Part shown: piece after piece, positions 1-8,066 of the stretch
How positions within the stretch are numbered: position 1 is the first letter of the stretch
Layout of the letters: every line of letters starts with the position of its first letter
From: JBAYJY01 sp041664945
Lineage (GTDB): Bacteria > UBP15 > UBA6099
DNA: 59,516 nucleotides
Assembly (NCBI GenBank): GCA_041664945.1
Contig: JBAYJY010000007.1
Coordinates: 1-59,516 of the forward strand
Direction of reading: 5' to 3'
Translations under genes and position numbers: made by a program
The notes under the pieces: model-generated
The model's input: the letters and a program-made list of their open reading frames with translations, nothing else
The model's database searches: none
What the model was told of the DNA's origin: nothing

Positions 1-1825
1 TCCCGCCGGTGAATCCTATAACGACAGACAGTCCGAAAATGAACAGAAACAGCGTCCAGAAGGGAACAGTCTTTATGAAAAGCCGGTTAACTATGGTGTT
101 CACAAGATTCCCGTGCATTCCTACGAGGGGATAGCGGGGATGGAACGGGATCGGATTCAGATCGTGCGTATCGGCTGCGGTCAATCCGGTAAGCGTTATC
201 TTTCCGTTGAAAAATTCGATTTCTTTTTTCACTCGCGCGATATCCTTGTTGGTCATCGCCGCGAGCTTCTGCTGTTCGAACAGGTTCAGCGGCTCGCCCT
301 TCGCCTGCTTTGTTAGGATGTTGTACTTCACAGCGTCTTCGTACACGCGGCGGAAGCTCCGGTGTACGAACTGATTAGGCTCCAGATACGTGCCGGCCCA
401 GTTCACAAGCATCGTGCCTTTTTCAAACAACGGAATCGTTATCGATTCCTTCTTTTTCCGGCCGGGGAATTTGCAGTTTTTCATCACGATCCTGTCTTCG
501 TAAAACAGGATGTCTTTCTTATTGTCGATGCCGAGGTATTTCGCGGCCAGCATAAGGTCGATGTGGAGATACATTCGGCCCTCGAAAACCACAGCCGGCG
601 CCACGGCGCGTATCGTTCCGTCGTCTTGTTGAAGCTCCGGCATAACGTAACCCACGCCGGCGACATATTCGCCGATCAGCGGATTCGAGGTTTCCATCGA
701 GACGATGTTGATAAAATTTTTAAATATTTTATTTCTTGAAACCGGCGCATTCTTGCCGATGTCTACTCCGAAAGGTTTATTTACCGAGATCGCCGCCATG
801 TTGCGCTTAACCAGATCGTCCATTGCTTCTTTGATCGCGGCGCGCTCTTTGTCGTTGTACTTAAACGCCTTTTTCGCGTTCGGCGTTTTGTCCGCCGGCG
901 CCTTGGGATCGGTTTCGCGCATCACTCTTTCAAAGTCAACCACCATCATGTTCCTGAGAGCGTAATTGACGAGCACATCGGTGTGGCTCTTCGTTTTCGT
1001 CCTGTCTTGCAGTAGTATCAGCTTGCCGAATATCTTGTGAATTCTCGAGTCATACAAAATGTCGTTCACGTCGTACGGGGTCGGCTCCTTCTTGCTGACA
1101 ATTTGCGCCAGATAGACATTGCCGGCGTACTGGATTGCATCGTGAAAAACTTTGTCGCGGTCTGGAGCGAGCGTTTCAAGCGACTGGTTTTCAGTCATGA
1201 AAGTCGAGACGGCGTTCAGATCCTGAATATCTTTCAGCAGCCGCGGTTCGGCGGAGAGATTCGTAAGGGCAGCTTTCGCTTTGGCCAGAACCACCGGATC
1301 GATCGGCCCCTTTAGTTGTCCGGCTGTATCGTATAGGCCGGTCTTAAGGTCGTTGATTATTGCCTGGTCTTCCATAACGAGCGGCGGCAGCTTGCCGAAC
1401 TCGCTCTCGAACAGCTTTGCCATTTCCACGTTCAGCACCGGCCCTGACGGATCGAAGAAAAACACATCGTAGAAAGTTGCCTTGGTGCGCGAACCGGGCG
1501 TGCCGAGCGCGCGAACCATCTCCGCGTAAAGCGTCCGGTCGAACGGCCAAGGCGCCCACTCCCAACTCTCGTCGTCTATATCGACCAGCACGATATCCTG
1601 AATAATGTCCTTTTTCGGAAGCGGGCCGCGCAGCTTGAACCGCATGTCGTAGGCTTTATACTCCATGCGGTGCATCTGGCCGTACACCCACTTAAGAAAA
1701 GGCTTGTTCGCCGACCAGTCCGAATAGGACAAACTGACCGCAAGCGCGACCAGCATGCCCAGAATCACGCCCATTACCCTATTGCGTTTCTCGGGGCTCC
1801 TCGGCAGTATCTTTGAGAGTTTCAT
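1..1825 (-). CDS. CHASE2-domain membrane sensor protein, 3' end cut by window edge
   Basis: The frame is open from an ATG at 1825 to the window edge, giving 608 codons without a stop. A good Shine-Dalgarno (AGGAGG on the minus strand, 1834-1839) fixes the start. A hydrophobic helix lies at about residues 17-36 (GVILGMLVALAVSLS). A large extracytoplasmic region follows with typical CHASE2 features: IVLVDIDDESWEWAPWPFDR near the N-terminus, VRAVAPAVVFEGRMY in the middle, and FNGKITLTGLTAADTHD then LVGMHGNLVNTIVNR near the end. A second membrane helix starts at about residue 590 (TLFLFIFGLSVVIGF) just as the window ends. In known CHASE2 proteins two or three helices are followed by an adenylate/guanylate cyclase, histidine kinase or Ser/Thr kinase; which one is present here cannot be seen. 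The sensor domain is unusually long, with a charged insert around residues 130-330. Confidence 0.85.
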   Translation of the reverse strand, partial: MKLSKILPRSPEKRNRVMGVILGMLVALAVSLSYSDWSANKPFLKWVYGQMHRMEYKAYDMRFKLRGPLPKKDIIQDIVLVDIDDESWEWAPWPFDRTLYAEMVRALGTPGSRTKATFYDVFFFDPSGPVLNVEMAKLFESEFGKLPPLVMEDQAIINDLKTGLYDTAGQLKGPIDPVVLAKAKAALTNLSAEPRLLKDIQDLNAVSTFMTENQSLETLAPDRDKVFHDAIQYAGNVYLAQIVSKKEPTPYDVNDILYDSRIHKIFGKLILLQDRTKTKSHTDVLVNYALRNMMVVDFERVMRETDPKAPADKTPNAKKAFKYNDKERAAIKEAMDDLVKRNMAAISVNKPFGVDIGKNAPVSRNKIFKNFINIVSMETSNPLIGEYVAGVGYVMPELQQDDGTIRAVAPAVVFEGRMYLHIDLMLAAKYLGIDNKKDILFYEDRIVMKNCKFPGRKKKESITIPLFEKGTMLVNWAGTYLEPNQFVHRSFRRVYEDAVKYNILTKQAKGEPLNLFEQQKLAAMTNKDIARVKKEIEFFNGKITLTGLTAADTHDLNPIPFHPRYPLVGMHGNLVNTIVNRLFIKTVPFWTLFLFIFGLSVVIGFTGG

Positions 1826-1967
1826 CCAAAAGTCCTCCTATGCGCGAAACGGCGCGGGCGCCGCGCGAACGACTCCGCGCGGTCAGCTCCCGCTTGTTCA
1901 TACAAGTGTTAATTGACCGCCCATATAAAACCTGAATTCTGTCGAAATAGTTTGAACATTTTCAATA

Positions 1968-1996
1968 TTATCACACAATAACCACTTTTTCCGCAA
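1968..1996 (-). promoter_or_regulatory. candidate sigma-70 promoter for the CHASE2 gene
   Basis: On the minus strand, TTGCGG (1996-1991) is followed after 17 bases by TGATAA (1973-1968); GATAAT with an 18-base spacer is an alternative reading. The predicted transcript would have a leader of about 135 bases. The match is moderate. Confidence 0.35.
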
Positions 1997-2050
1997 CGAT
2001 TCCAATCAAATCTTGTTAGAAGACGCTATGTCACAATCACAACGAAAATA

Positions 2051-2059
2051 TGTTATAAT
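2051..2059 (+). promoter_or_regulatory. extended -10 promoter for the gene at 2141
   Basis: TGTTATAAT is a perfect extended -10 element (TG, one base, TATAAT). There is no good -35 at the expected distance, as is common for this promoter class. It lies about 82 bases upstream of the start codon at 2141. Confidence 0.5.
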
Positions 2060-2140
2060 TACTATCATCCGTCCATTTGCGTTGTTTGGAGCGGAATAAT
2101 AGGGCGCCTGATTTCCGGGCCCGCGAACAGAGGCCAATAA

Positions 2141-2449
2141 ATGGAACTCGACCTGACAATCACGCCGCACGAAGCCGCGATAGTTAAACTTTGGTCGGAA
2201 AAAACCATAAGCGGCGGCCACTGGGGCGACGGCGACGTGGTCTTTCCGGACGAATCGCATGCGTTGGAGAAGCTGAAAAAAACAGAGCGGGGCGAGCCGC
2301 AGAGATTTACCGCGCGAGATGTCGAAATCATGCTTATATGGATGGAACATTGCTGCGGCGGACTCTTTGCGTCCGGATTCAGCCTTACTGCCGAGGAGAG
2401 CCAACTCGTAAAAAAACTCAGATCAGTCATGCCTCTTGAAAATGTTTGA
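2141..2449 (+). CDS. small conserved-looking protein of unknown function
   Basis: This is a 102-residue protein without signal peptide or membrane helix. An AGAGG ribosome binding site sits 8 bases before the ATG, and an extended -10 promoter lies upstream. Visible segments are ITPHEAAIVKLWSEK near the N-terminus, FTARDVEIMLIWMEHCCGG in the middle and SLTAEESQLVKKLR at the end; the protein is predicted mostly helical. I do not recognise the family. Opposite-strand open frames over the same bases (to about 2484) have lower-quality composition and no ribosome binding site, so the plus strand is preferred. It stands alone between divergent promoters and the tRNA gene. Confidence 0.6.
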   Translation: MELDLTITPHEAAIVKLWSEKTISGGHWGDGDVVFPDESHALEKLKKTERGEPQRFTARDVEIMLIWMEHCCGGLFASGFSLTAEESQLVKKLRSVMPLENV

Positions 2450-2467
2450 AAGTTTGAAATAAACCGG

Positions 2468-2496
2468 TTGCCAACCGATTTCAAACCCGCTATAAT
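2468..2496 (+). promoter_or_regulatory. strong sigma-70 promoter for tRNA-Ala
   Basis: TTGCCA (2468-2473), a 17-base spacer and a perfect TATAAT (2491-2496) lie 35 bases upstream of the tRNA 5' end. This is one of the best promoter matches in the window. Confidence 0.8.
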
Positions 2497-2530
2497 TCTC
2501 TTCCGGCTTCGTTGGAAGCCATCTTTGCCT

Positions 2531-2603
<73 letters not shown>

Positions 2604-2607
2604 CTTG

Positions 2608-2633
2608 AAAAGCCCTTTTGTTAAAGGGCTTTT
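2608..2633. terminator. bidirectional intrinsic terminator
   Basis: Eleven-base arms AAAAGCCCTTT and AAAGGGCTTTT enclose a TGTT loop. T-runs occur on both strands, so the hairpin can end the tRNA transcript (plus) and the converging transcript ending at 2695 (minus). Confidence 0.85.
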
Positions 2634-2694
2634 TGCTTTTTGTTTAAAGTCCATAAATCCATTGCATCATGCCTATGAAGGCGAGGGTCGAGGT

Positions 2695-4701
2695 TTATTG
2701 CTTATTGTCTTCATAGTAACGTTTATATTTTCCAGCACGGTCGGAGCTTGCCAGCCTGAGGCGGAAGGGTAGAGCCGCCTGTTCGCCGTTGACGCGTTCC
2801 TGTATTCGGACCATCCAAAATAAGAGTTCTGCCCGGTCGGGCGCCGCTTCAAGCGCGCGAGCGAGAAATACAATCGCCTTTTTGTTGTCTCCGGCTTTGT
2901 AATATTTTAATGGAATCGAGAGAAGCGAGTCGAGAATAGGCGCTGAGTCAGGAGCGAGACTAAGCGCGGCCGCGAAGCAGTCAACCGCCTCTTCTTCGCG
3001 TCCGAGCGCGTTGAGAGCGGAGGCGCGGCCGTATTGCGCCGGCGCTAAACGGGGCATGATATCGGCGGCGCGCCGGAAGAGTTCCTCCGCGCGGGCGTGA
3101 TCGCCGGAATCGAGGCTTATCGCGCCAAGCCGCATCGCGGCGGTTGCATAATGTGGATTCGCTTCAAGCGCTTTTTCCAGAAGACCGGCATTTTTCTCGC
3201 CTTCACCGGCTGTAGCGCTCATTTCGTATTCGGCGAGATAGGCGGGCGCAAATAGCGGGCAGTCGCTCTGAACGCTACGGATTATTTCAACCGCTTCCGC
3301 GTTTCTTGACAACGCCGCAAGCGCCTGCGACAGAAGAATCCGGGTTTCGCAGGAAGCCGAAAAAATATTCGCCGCGCGCCTGAGCGCCGTTTCCGCCGTT
3401 GCGGCGTCTTTTCCCAGAGCCAGGCCGCCGAGTATGAAATGAGCGTGGAAATACTCCGGCTCTATTTCCGCCGCCTCGCGGCAACTCTTCTCCGCTGATT
3501 TCAAGTCCCCGTGGCTGAACTGGAAAACGAGCGCGTTGTATGCGCGCTGTTCGGCGTTCGTAAGATGGTGGAGAAAATGATTGGCGCCGGGAGTGCGTTT
3601 AAGAGACGGATTAGCGGTGAGATACCGTTCGTCGATTCCACCGGGCGTGTTGTGGACCGGAAGCAGGGATTTGTAGAAATCGAGCCTTTTTGAGGCGGCG
3701 GCTTGTTCGGATCGTTCCGTTCGGATATATTCGTTCGCCTGTTTTGCGATTTTGAGGCGGAGTTCAGGATCGCTGGCGAGGGCGTCGAGAGAGAGAGTCA
3801 TTTCTTCGAGATCGCTGAACAGCATGCCTGTTTCGCCGTTCCTGACCGTCCGCGCATAAGTCGGGGCGTCCGAGCAGACGGGAGCCGCGCCGTGCGAGGC
3901 GTACTCGATGAATTTCACGTCCGAGCGGCAAAGATTGAAGGGGTCGTTTCTGAGCGGAGCGATGCCAATGTGCAGAGACCGGACAAAATCGTAATAATCG
4001 CTAAGGCTGCCTGGCGGCCGGAATAGAAAACTGCCGGCCGGCGCGGCGGCGAAGAGTTTTTTGAACTTCGGATCGGCCATGATCGAGAGGCGAACGCCGG
4101 GATGCCGCCTGAGCCATGCGATGAGAGCAGGCGCCGCCGCGCGGATGTCCTCGTAATGGCCCGCGCTGCCTCCCCAGCCGACGGTGAGAGGCCCGTCCGG
4201 TTTTTCCACGCCGCCGGGGTTTTCGATCATGTTTTCGAAAACTTCATTGTTGCTGTTATATTTCGCGAACATATCCGCGAGCGCCGGCACGGTAGTCTGA
4301 ACTGCATCCGATTCGGAAATCAGTTGCAGTATGCATGCGCGGTTTTCCATGTTTTCATAGAAAGCGGCCGCCGGATTAGAGGGCTGGAAATCGAGAAAAT
4401 TATCAGAGATTTCGAAGACAGTAGGGCGGCCGGAGCGGCGTCGTTCGAGAATAACGGGCAACAGGTCCGGGTCGCCGAGCAGTTGGATGATCAACACGTC
4501 GGCGGCGAGGCAAAGCTGAATTCGGCTTGATATGATGTTAGTTGCGCTTACGGAGACGACGCCGGGAAGTCGGCCGAGAGCGGAGTCGGGCTGCAGAAGC
4601 CTGTAAACGAAATCGCCGCCCGCGGTGATCTGGGGCGGCGCGATGTGGACTATGGAAAAAACGGAGTTCTCGGCCGTGCGCGGGGGTTTGGCATCGCTCA
4701 T
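2695..4701 (-). CDS. glycosyltransferase fused to TPR repeats
   Basis: The protein has about 668 residues. Residues 1-360 form a GT-B-like glycosyltransferase: FSIVHIAPPQITAGGDFVYR at the N-terminus, a donor-domain start at PLTVGWGGSAGHYED, then GIAPLRNDPFNLCRSDVKFIE and the late motif EYASHGAAPVCSD. The EYASHGAAPV region matches the nucleotide-sugar-binding part of GT4/CgeB-type enzymes. Residues about 390-650 contain tandem tetratricopeptide repeats (for example ALEANPHYATAAMRLGAISL). Such GT-TPR fusions usually glycosylate proteins or extend surface glycans; the acceptor is unknown here. The ATG at 4701 is chosen; a TTG two codons earlier (4707) is possible. The stop of the nitroreductase gene is 17 bases upstream, so the two are probably cotranscribed. 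Confidence 0.8.
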   Translation of the reverse strand: MSDAKPPRTAENSVFSIVHIAPPQITAGGDFVYRLLQPDSALGRLPGVVSVSATNIISSRIQLCLAADVLIIQLLGDPDLLPVILERRRSGRPTVFEISDNFLDFQPSNPAAAFYENMENRACILQLISESDAVQTTVPALADMFAKYNSNNEVFENMIENPGGVEKPDGPLTVGWGGSAGHYEDIRAAAPALIAWLRRHPGVRLSIMADPKFKKLFAAAPAGSFLFRPPGSLSDYYDFVRSLHIGIAPLRNDPFNLCRSDVKFIEYASHGAAPVCSDAPTYARTVRNGETGMLFSDLEEMTLSLDALASDPELRLKIAKQANEYIRTERSEQAAASKRLDFYKSLLPVHNTPGGIDERYLTANPSLKRTPGANHFLHHLTNAEQRAYNALVFQFSHGDLKSAEKSCREAAEIEPEYFHAHFILGGLALGKDAATAETALRRAANIFSASCETRILLSQALAALSRNAEAVEIIRSVQSDCPLFAPAYLAEYEMSATAGEGEKNAGLLEKALEANPHYATAAMRLGAISLDSGDHARAEELFRRAADIMPRLAPAQYGRASALNALGREEEAVDCFAAALSLAPDSAPILDSLLSIPLKYYKAGDNKKAIVFLARALEAAPDRAELLFWMVRIQERVNGEQAALPFRLRLASSDRAGKYKRYYEDNKQ

Positions 4702-4718
4702 TCGCAATTCCGGAGCGT

Positions 4719-5297
4719 TCAGTATTTTTCGCGGTGAAGAATCTGGCCCAGTTTTCTTTTTGGGACGTGCATCAGGCCGCGGTCATCGCGCCAGTATTCT
4801 GTTTCGTCGTCCCGGGCCGGCTCGGTCATGGGAGATTCGCCGGGCTTGCCGAGCGCTATTACGCTGTCGATATCGCAGTATTCCGGCACGTTGAAAAGAA
4901 TTTTAAGCTCGGATTTCTCAACGGACCGCATCCAGCAACTGCCGATGTCGTCTTCGAGCGCCGCGAGCATGATGTTCTGGACGGCGGCGCCGGTCTCGTG
5001 GCCGCCGCCTTTCGGCGAAATCTCTCTGTTGATAAGGACGATGATATAAGCTGTCGGCCGGTTTCCTTCCGGCGGCGCATCATCAGGTTTGATGTTGCGC
5101 GCCCATTTGAGAAGCGGGAAAACTGCGCGGCATTTTTCTTTTGAGCAAACGATGATGTATTCAAGCGGCTGAATGTTGCCGGCGGACGGCGCGAGCCGCG
5201 CCGTGTCTACAAGTTTTATGAGGACGCCCTCGGCGATCGGTGTTTCCTTGAACCGCCTGATCGTCCGGCGACGCTGGATCGCTGAATAGACGTTCAC
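4719..5297 (-). CDS. nitroreductase-family flavoprotein
   Basis: The 192-residue protein matches the small NAD(P)H:FMN nitroreductase family. It opens with the FMN-phosphate contact RRRTIRRFKETPI, followed by LARLAPSAGN-type residues (TARLAPSAGNIQP, residues about 32-44) and the later ALEDDIGSCWM segment (mid-helix, where DIG is typical). The end RDDRGLMHVPKR is family-specific. The GTG start at 5297 is supported by AAGGAG 9-10 bases upstream. The substrate cannot be inferred; members reduce nitroaromatics, quinones or act in iodotyrosine/FMN chemistry. It lies between the SRPBCC gene (130-base gap) and the glycosyltransferase-TPR gene. Confidence 0.85.
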   Translation of the reverse strand: MNVYSAIQRRRTIRRFKETPIAEGVLIKLVDTARLAPSAGNIQPLEYIIVCSKEKCRAVFPLLKWARNIKPDDAPPEGNRPTAYIIVLINREISPKGGGHETGAAVQNIMLAALEDDIGSCWMRSVEKSELKILFNVPEYCDIDSVIALGKPGESPMTEPARDDETEYWRDDRGLMHVPKRKLGQILHREKY

Positions 5298-5427
5298 TTT
5301 AATCCGCTCCTTAAAACGCCGGCCGCGTCTTTACATGTAAGCTATTGTAAGGTTCCGCGCGCCGGATTACAAACCAGGCGGGCAGGCGGCCTTTTTCAGC
5401 TATGGCTCCAGGCGCCGAAACCCGCCG

Positions 5428-5937
5428 CTATTTCGCTTTTTTCATCATGTCGATCATCTTCGACATCGTCTGGTTGTCTTTTTCGAGGTTCTTCTTATAG
5501 CCGTCGAGCACTACCTGTTCGGCCATTTTTCCGACCAGCGGGATGTCGACCGTGACTGTCAGCTCGATCAGCCGCTTTGTTTTCTTTTCGCCGTTTTCCT
5601 CGTACTCGTTGTATTTTGAGTATCCGACGCACTTGAATACCTTGGTCTTGAAGTTCGGCACAACGCTCCATGTGTGTGTGTTGGCTTCCATGTCGTAAAC
5701 GGAGTCGTCCGTGCATTTCATCATTTCCGGAGAGAGCACTTTCTGCAGCGGTTTCGGAATGCTGGACGAGATTTCGATCAGCCGCTTCGAGAAAATCTTC
5801 TTGCCTTCTTCGCGGCGTTCGATCTCCTGATGTTTCTGGAGTTCCGGGAACTGTTCCGGATTCTCGAAACGTTTTTCTCTGGCTTCCCACACCATGTCAA
5901 TCGGCCCGTTGAAGATGTATTCGCCTTTGAATTTCAT
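5428..5937 (-). CDS. SRPBCC-fold protein (DUF2505-like)
   Basis: This is a 169-residue soluble protein. It begins with MKFKGEYIFNGPIDMVWEAR, the typical first strand and helix of the START/Bet v1 (SRPBCC) fold, and ends with a long helix (KMAEQVVLDGYKKNLEKDNQ) that would close the ligand cavity. Residues about 95-135 are strand-rich (WSVVPNFKTKVFKCVGYSKY). It resembles DUF2505-type proteins, which are thought to bind hydrophobic ligands. TAAGGAGGAAG is a strong ribosome binding site upstream. Only 6 bases separate it from the lipoate-ligase-like gene, so they form an operon. No enzymatic residues are evident. Confidence 0.65.
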   Translation of the reverse strand: MKFKGEYIFNGPIDMVWEAREKRFENPEQFPELQKHQEIERREEGKKIFSKRLIEISSSIPKPLQKVLSPEMMKCTDDSVYDMEANTHTWSVVPNFKTKVFKCVGYSKYNEYEENGEKKTKRLIELTVTVDIPLVGKMAEQVVLDGYKKNLEKDNQTMSKMIDMMKKAK

Positions 5938-5943
5938 TCTTTT

Positions 5944-6765
5944 TCACTTCCTCCTTAGTATTGCGATGTCTTGTTTATCGTCGCGCGGATTTTTTGCGCG
6001 GCGTAGATTCCAATCGTCGGAGAGGTATAGCGGTTCAAGTTTAAGCGCGGTTTCGATCAGGCTTTCAGGGACGGGCGATTCGAAGCCGTCTATATCGAAC
6101 ACGGCGTTCATGCCCTTCAGGATCGTTTCCGCCGCTTCTTCCGGCCCGATTCGCCTGCCGATTGCTTCGCTTACGCCGCCTACCCGGTCTCTTGCGCTTT
6201 CCAGTCCGTGTTTTCGAAATTTGTTCTCCGGAACCCTTAATAGAGTGAACATCCTCTCTATGTCGGGATCAAGAAGAACCGTCCCATGCTGCAGGATCAT
6301 GCCGCCGCGCCGCAACTGCGCGCTTCCGCTGACTTTTCTCCCATGATAGATAATATCATTAACAGGCGAGAATTCAAAACCATTTCTCAAAAAATCCAGC
6401 CCGGCGGCAATCGCTCCGCAGATCAGCCGGTAGGAGTTTTCGATCGCGCCCGGCGCCGCCGCCGCCGGAATCACGAGGCTGTACGTGATCTCGTTTTCGT
6501 GGAACACGGCGCCGCCGCCGGTTATTCTTCTCACGACTTGTATGCCTGCGTTTCGGCAGGCTTCGAGGTCGGTTTCCTTGCCGGCGTCCTGAGAGTAGCC
6601 GAGCGTCACAGCCGGCGGCGTCCATGTATAAAAACGCAGCGCCGGCCTTTGGCGGCCCGCCGCCGCTTCGTTCAGAATGGCTTCATCCAGCGCCATGTTC
6701 CACGCCGGCTCGCCGGAAAGCGTCTCGAACAACTCGAGTCTTATCTTTGCCGATTCATTTTTCAT
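5944..6765 (-). CDS. lipoate-protein ligase A / octanoyltransferase family protein
   Basis: The 273-residue protein has the BirA/LplA catalytic fold: PAWNMALDEAILNEA (start of the family domain), VTLGYSQDAGKETDLEACR, the signature RRITGGGAVFHENEITYS (residues about 84-101) and GRKVSGSAQLRRGGMILQHG with the lysine that contacts the lipoyl-adenylate. LipM-type octanoyltransferases have a catalytic cysteine just before this lysine segment. Here the segment reads SPVNDIIYHGRKVSG with no cysteine, which fits an ATP-using ligase better. No separate C-terminal LplA accessory domain is visible. It starts 3 bases after the phosphoesterase stop codon and is followed 6 bases later by the SRPBCC gene. 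The assignment to the family is firm; ligase versus transferase is inference. Confidence 0.8.
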   Translation of the reverse strand: MKNESAKIRLELFETLSGEPAWNMALDEAILNEAAAGRQRPALRFYTWTPPAVTLGYSQDAGKETDLEACRNAGIQVVRRITGGGAVFHENEITYSLVIPAAAAPGAIENSYRLICGAIAAGLDFLRNGFEFSPVNDIIYHGRKVSGSAQLRRGGMILQHGTVLLDPDIERMFTLLRVPENKFRKHGLESARDRVGGVSEAIGRRIGPEEAAETILKGMNAVFDIDGFESPVPESLIETALKLEPLYLSDDWNLRRAKNPRDDKQDIAILRRK

Positions 6766-6768
6766 GCT

Positions 6769-8001
6769 TTACTTTTTCATCGGCGGCGCATCGAACAGTT
6801 TGATGAATTCTGTCGTGATCGTCCTGTCGGCCGAAGCGCGCGCCACACGTATTCCCCATAATTCATTCTTGTCGACGTCGCTTCCGACCGAAGTTGTCGC
6901 GATCGCCATTGTGTTTTTCTCCTTGGTTACGTTGTTCCTGTGAATGTGTCCGTAAAAATAGTAAGGAACTTCGAGTTTGTTGATTAATGACATGAATTTT
7001 CCCTGGGTGAGGCAGTCTTTGCACCATTGCATGGGGATTGGCTCGAACTGGCGCGGTCCATGGTGGGAAACGAGAACCGGAGTCCGGTCGCCGATAGTGT
7101 CGAAAGCCGCGCGGACCCACGCGAACTCCGCGCTGCTCATTGTTCCGCCGTAAGTGTGCGTGACGCCGGCTTTCAACTGATACGCGGTGTTCATGTTCCG
7201 CGGCTCGGAGTCCCAGTCGTATGAGTTGAAGCAGATGAAACGGAAGGGGCCGAAATCGAGAGTGGTGTGAGTCGGGCCGAAGAAGTCGGGCCAGATCGCG
7301 CGACCGTCAATTTGTATGACGCCGTTGTCGTCGCTGTAAGCGTAAAAGTCGTGGTTCCCGGGGATGATGATGAGGGGCACGCGCGCGTGATCGAGCATTT
7401 CCTTCACGGCCGCGGGATAGGCCCATTCGTAGGTTTCAGTATATGCGGTGATATCGCCGGTGATGAGAACGAACGACGGATTGAGGCGGTTGGCCGCTTC
7501 GAGCGCGGCAATGCGCACTTGGGCGATGTCCATGCCCGGAAACTGCCGCTCCGCTCGCGGATCTCCCATGTGGTAATCAGTTATCTGCACGAAAGTGAAC
7601 GGGGCGTCGAAAGATTTTACGACCGAAACCGCATGCCTCTGGCAATCCTGTTTGTCCTGGCCCGCTGCGACGAACGAAACGCAGAGGTCGTATAGGCCCG
7701 GAGCGGCCTGCGCCGGGAGTTTGAATTCAAACGAATTCGAGCCGGCTTTAAGAGGCGCGTCGATAGCGACAGGCATCGAGGCGCCCGCTTCTAGAGCTGG
7801 AGAAATTGCGGCGGCCGTGGCGCGGCCTTCGGCGGTTGTTTCGAGTTCGACGCTGACCGAGCCGCCGGGCAACGCGAACGCGGGGCGGCTGAACGTCGGC
7901 TGCTTCAGCTCGCGTATCGCCGGCGTCATACCCGCGGCCGATTTCAACATCGCCAGGGACATGAGCGAACATACTGCCAGGATGCGGATAAAACGTTTCA
8001 T
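6769..8001 (-). CDS. secreted calcineurin-like metallophosphoesterase
   Basis: The 410-residue protein starts with a signal peptide (MKRFIRILAVCSLMSLAML, cleavage likely after SAAG near residue 24). An immunoglobulin-like beta domain follows at about 30-130. The metallophosphoesterase domain then shows all metal-site motifs in order: ITDYHMGD, LITGDITAY, IIPGNHDFY, VLVSHHGP and YYFYGHIHRN. The enzyme should act in the periplasm or outside the cell on a phosphodiester or phosphomonoester that cannot be named. An AGGAG site precedes the ATG. It is the first gene of a tight run with lplA-like and SRPBCC genes and lies downstream of the histidine kinase. Confidence 0.88.
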   Translation of the reverse strand: MKRFIRILAVCSLMSLAMLKSAAGMTPAIRELKQPTFSRPAFALPGGSVSVELETTAEGRATAAAISPALEAGASMPVAIDAPLKAGSNSFEFKLPAQAAPGLYDLCVSFVAAGQDKQDCQRHAVSVVKSFDAPFTFVQITDYHMGDPRAERQFPGMDIAQVRIAALEAANRLNPSFVLITGDITAYTETYEWAYPAAVKEMLDHARVPLIIIPGNHDFYAYSDDNGVIQIDGRAIWPDFFGPTHTTLDFGPFRFICFNSYDWDSEPRNMNTAYQLKAGVTHTYGGTMSSAEFAWVRAAFDTIGDRTPVLVSHHGPRQFEPIPMQWCKDCLTQGKFMSLINKLEVPYYFYGHIHRNNVTKEKNTMAIATTSVGSDVDKNELWGIRVARASADRTITTEFIKLFDAPPMKK

Positions 8002-8066
8002 TGAAAAGCTCCTGTTTTTTTGTCGTCGCGTTAAATTGCCGGTTAGCCGGCGATATCGTTTAGAGT

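Larger units (their letters stand above)
1826..2140. other. intergenic region between divergent genes
   Basis: This 315-base stretch separates the CHASE2 gene (minus) from the small gene at 2141 (plus). I see no further gene. It is AT-rich from about 1915 to 2070 and holds one candidate promoter for each side (annotated separately). Confidence 0.5.
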
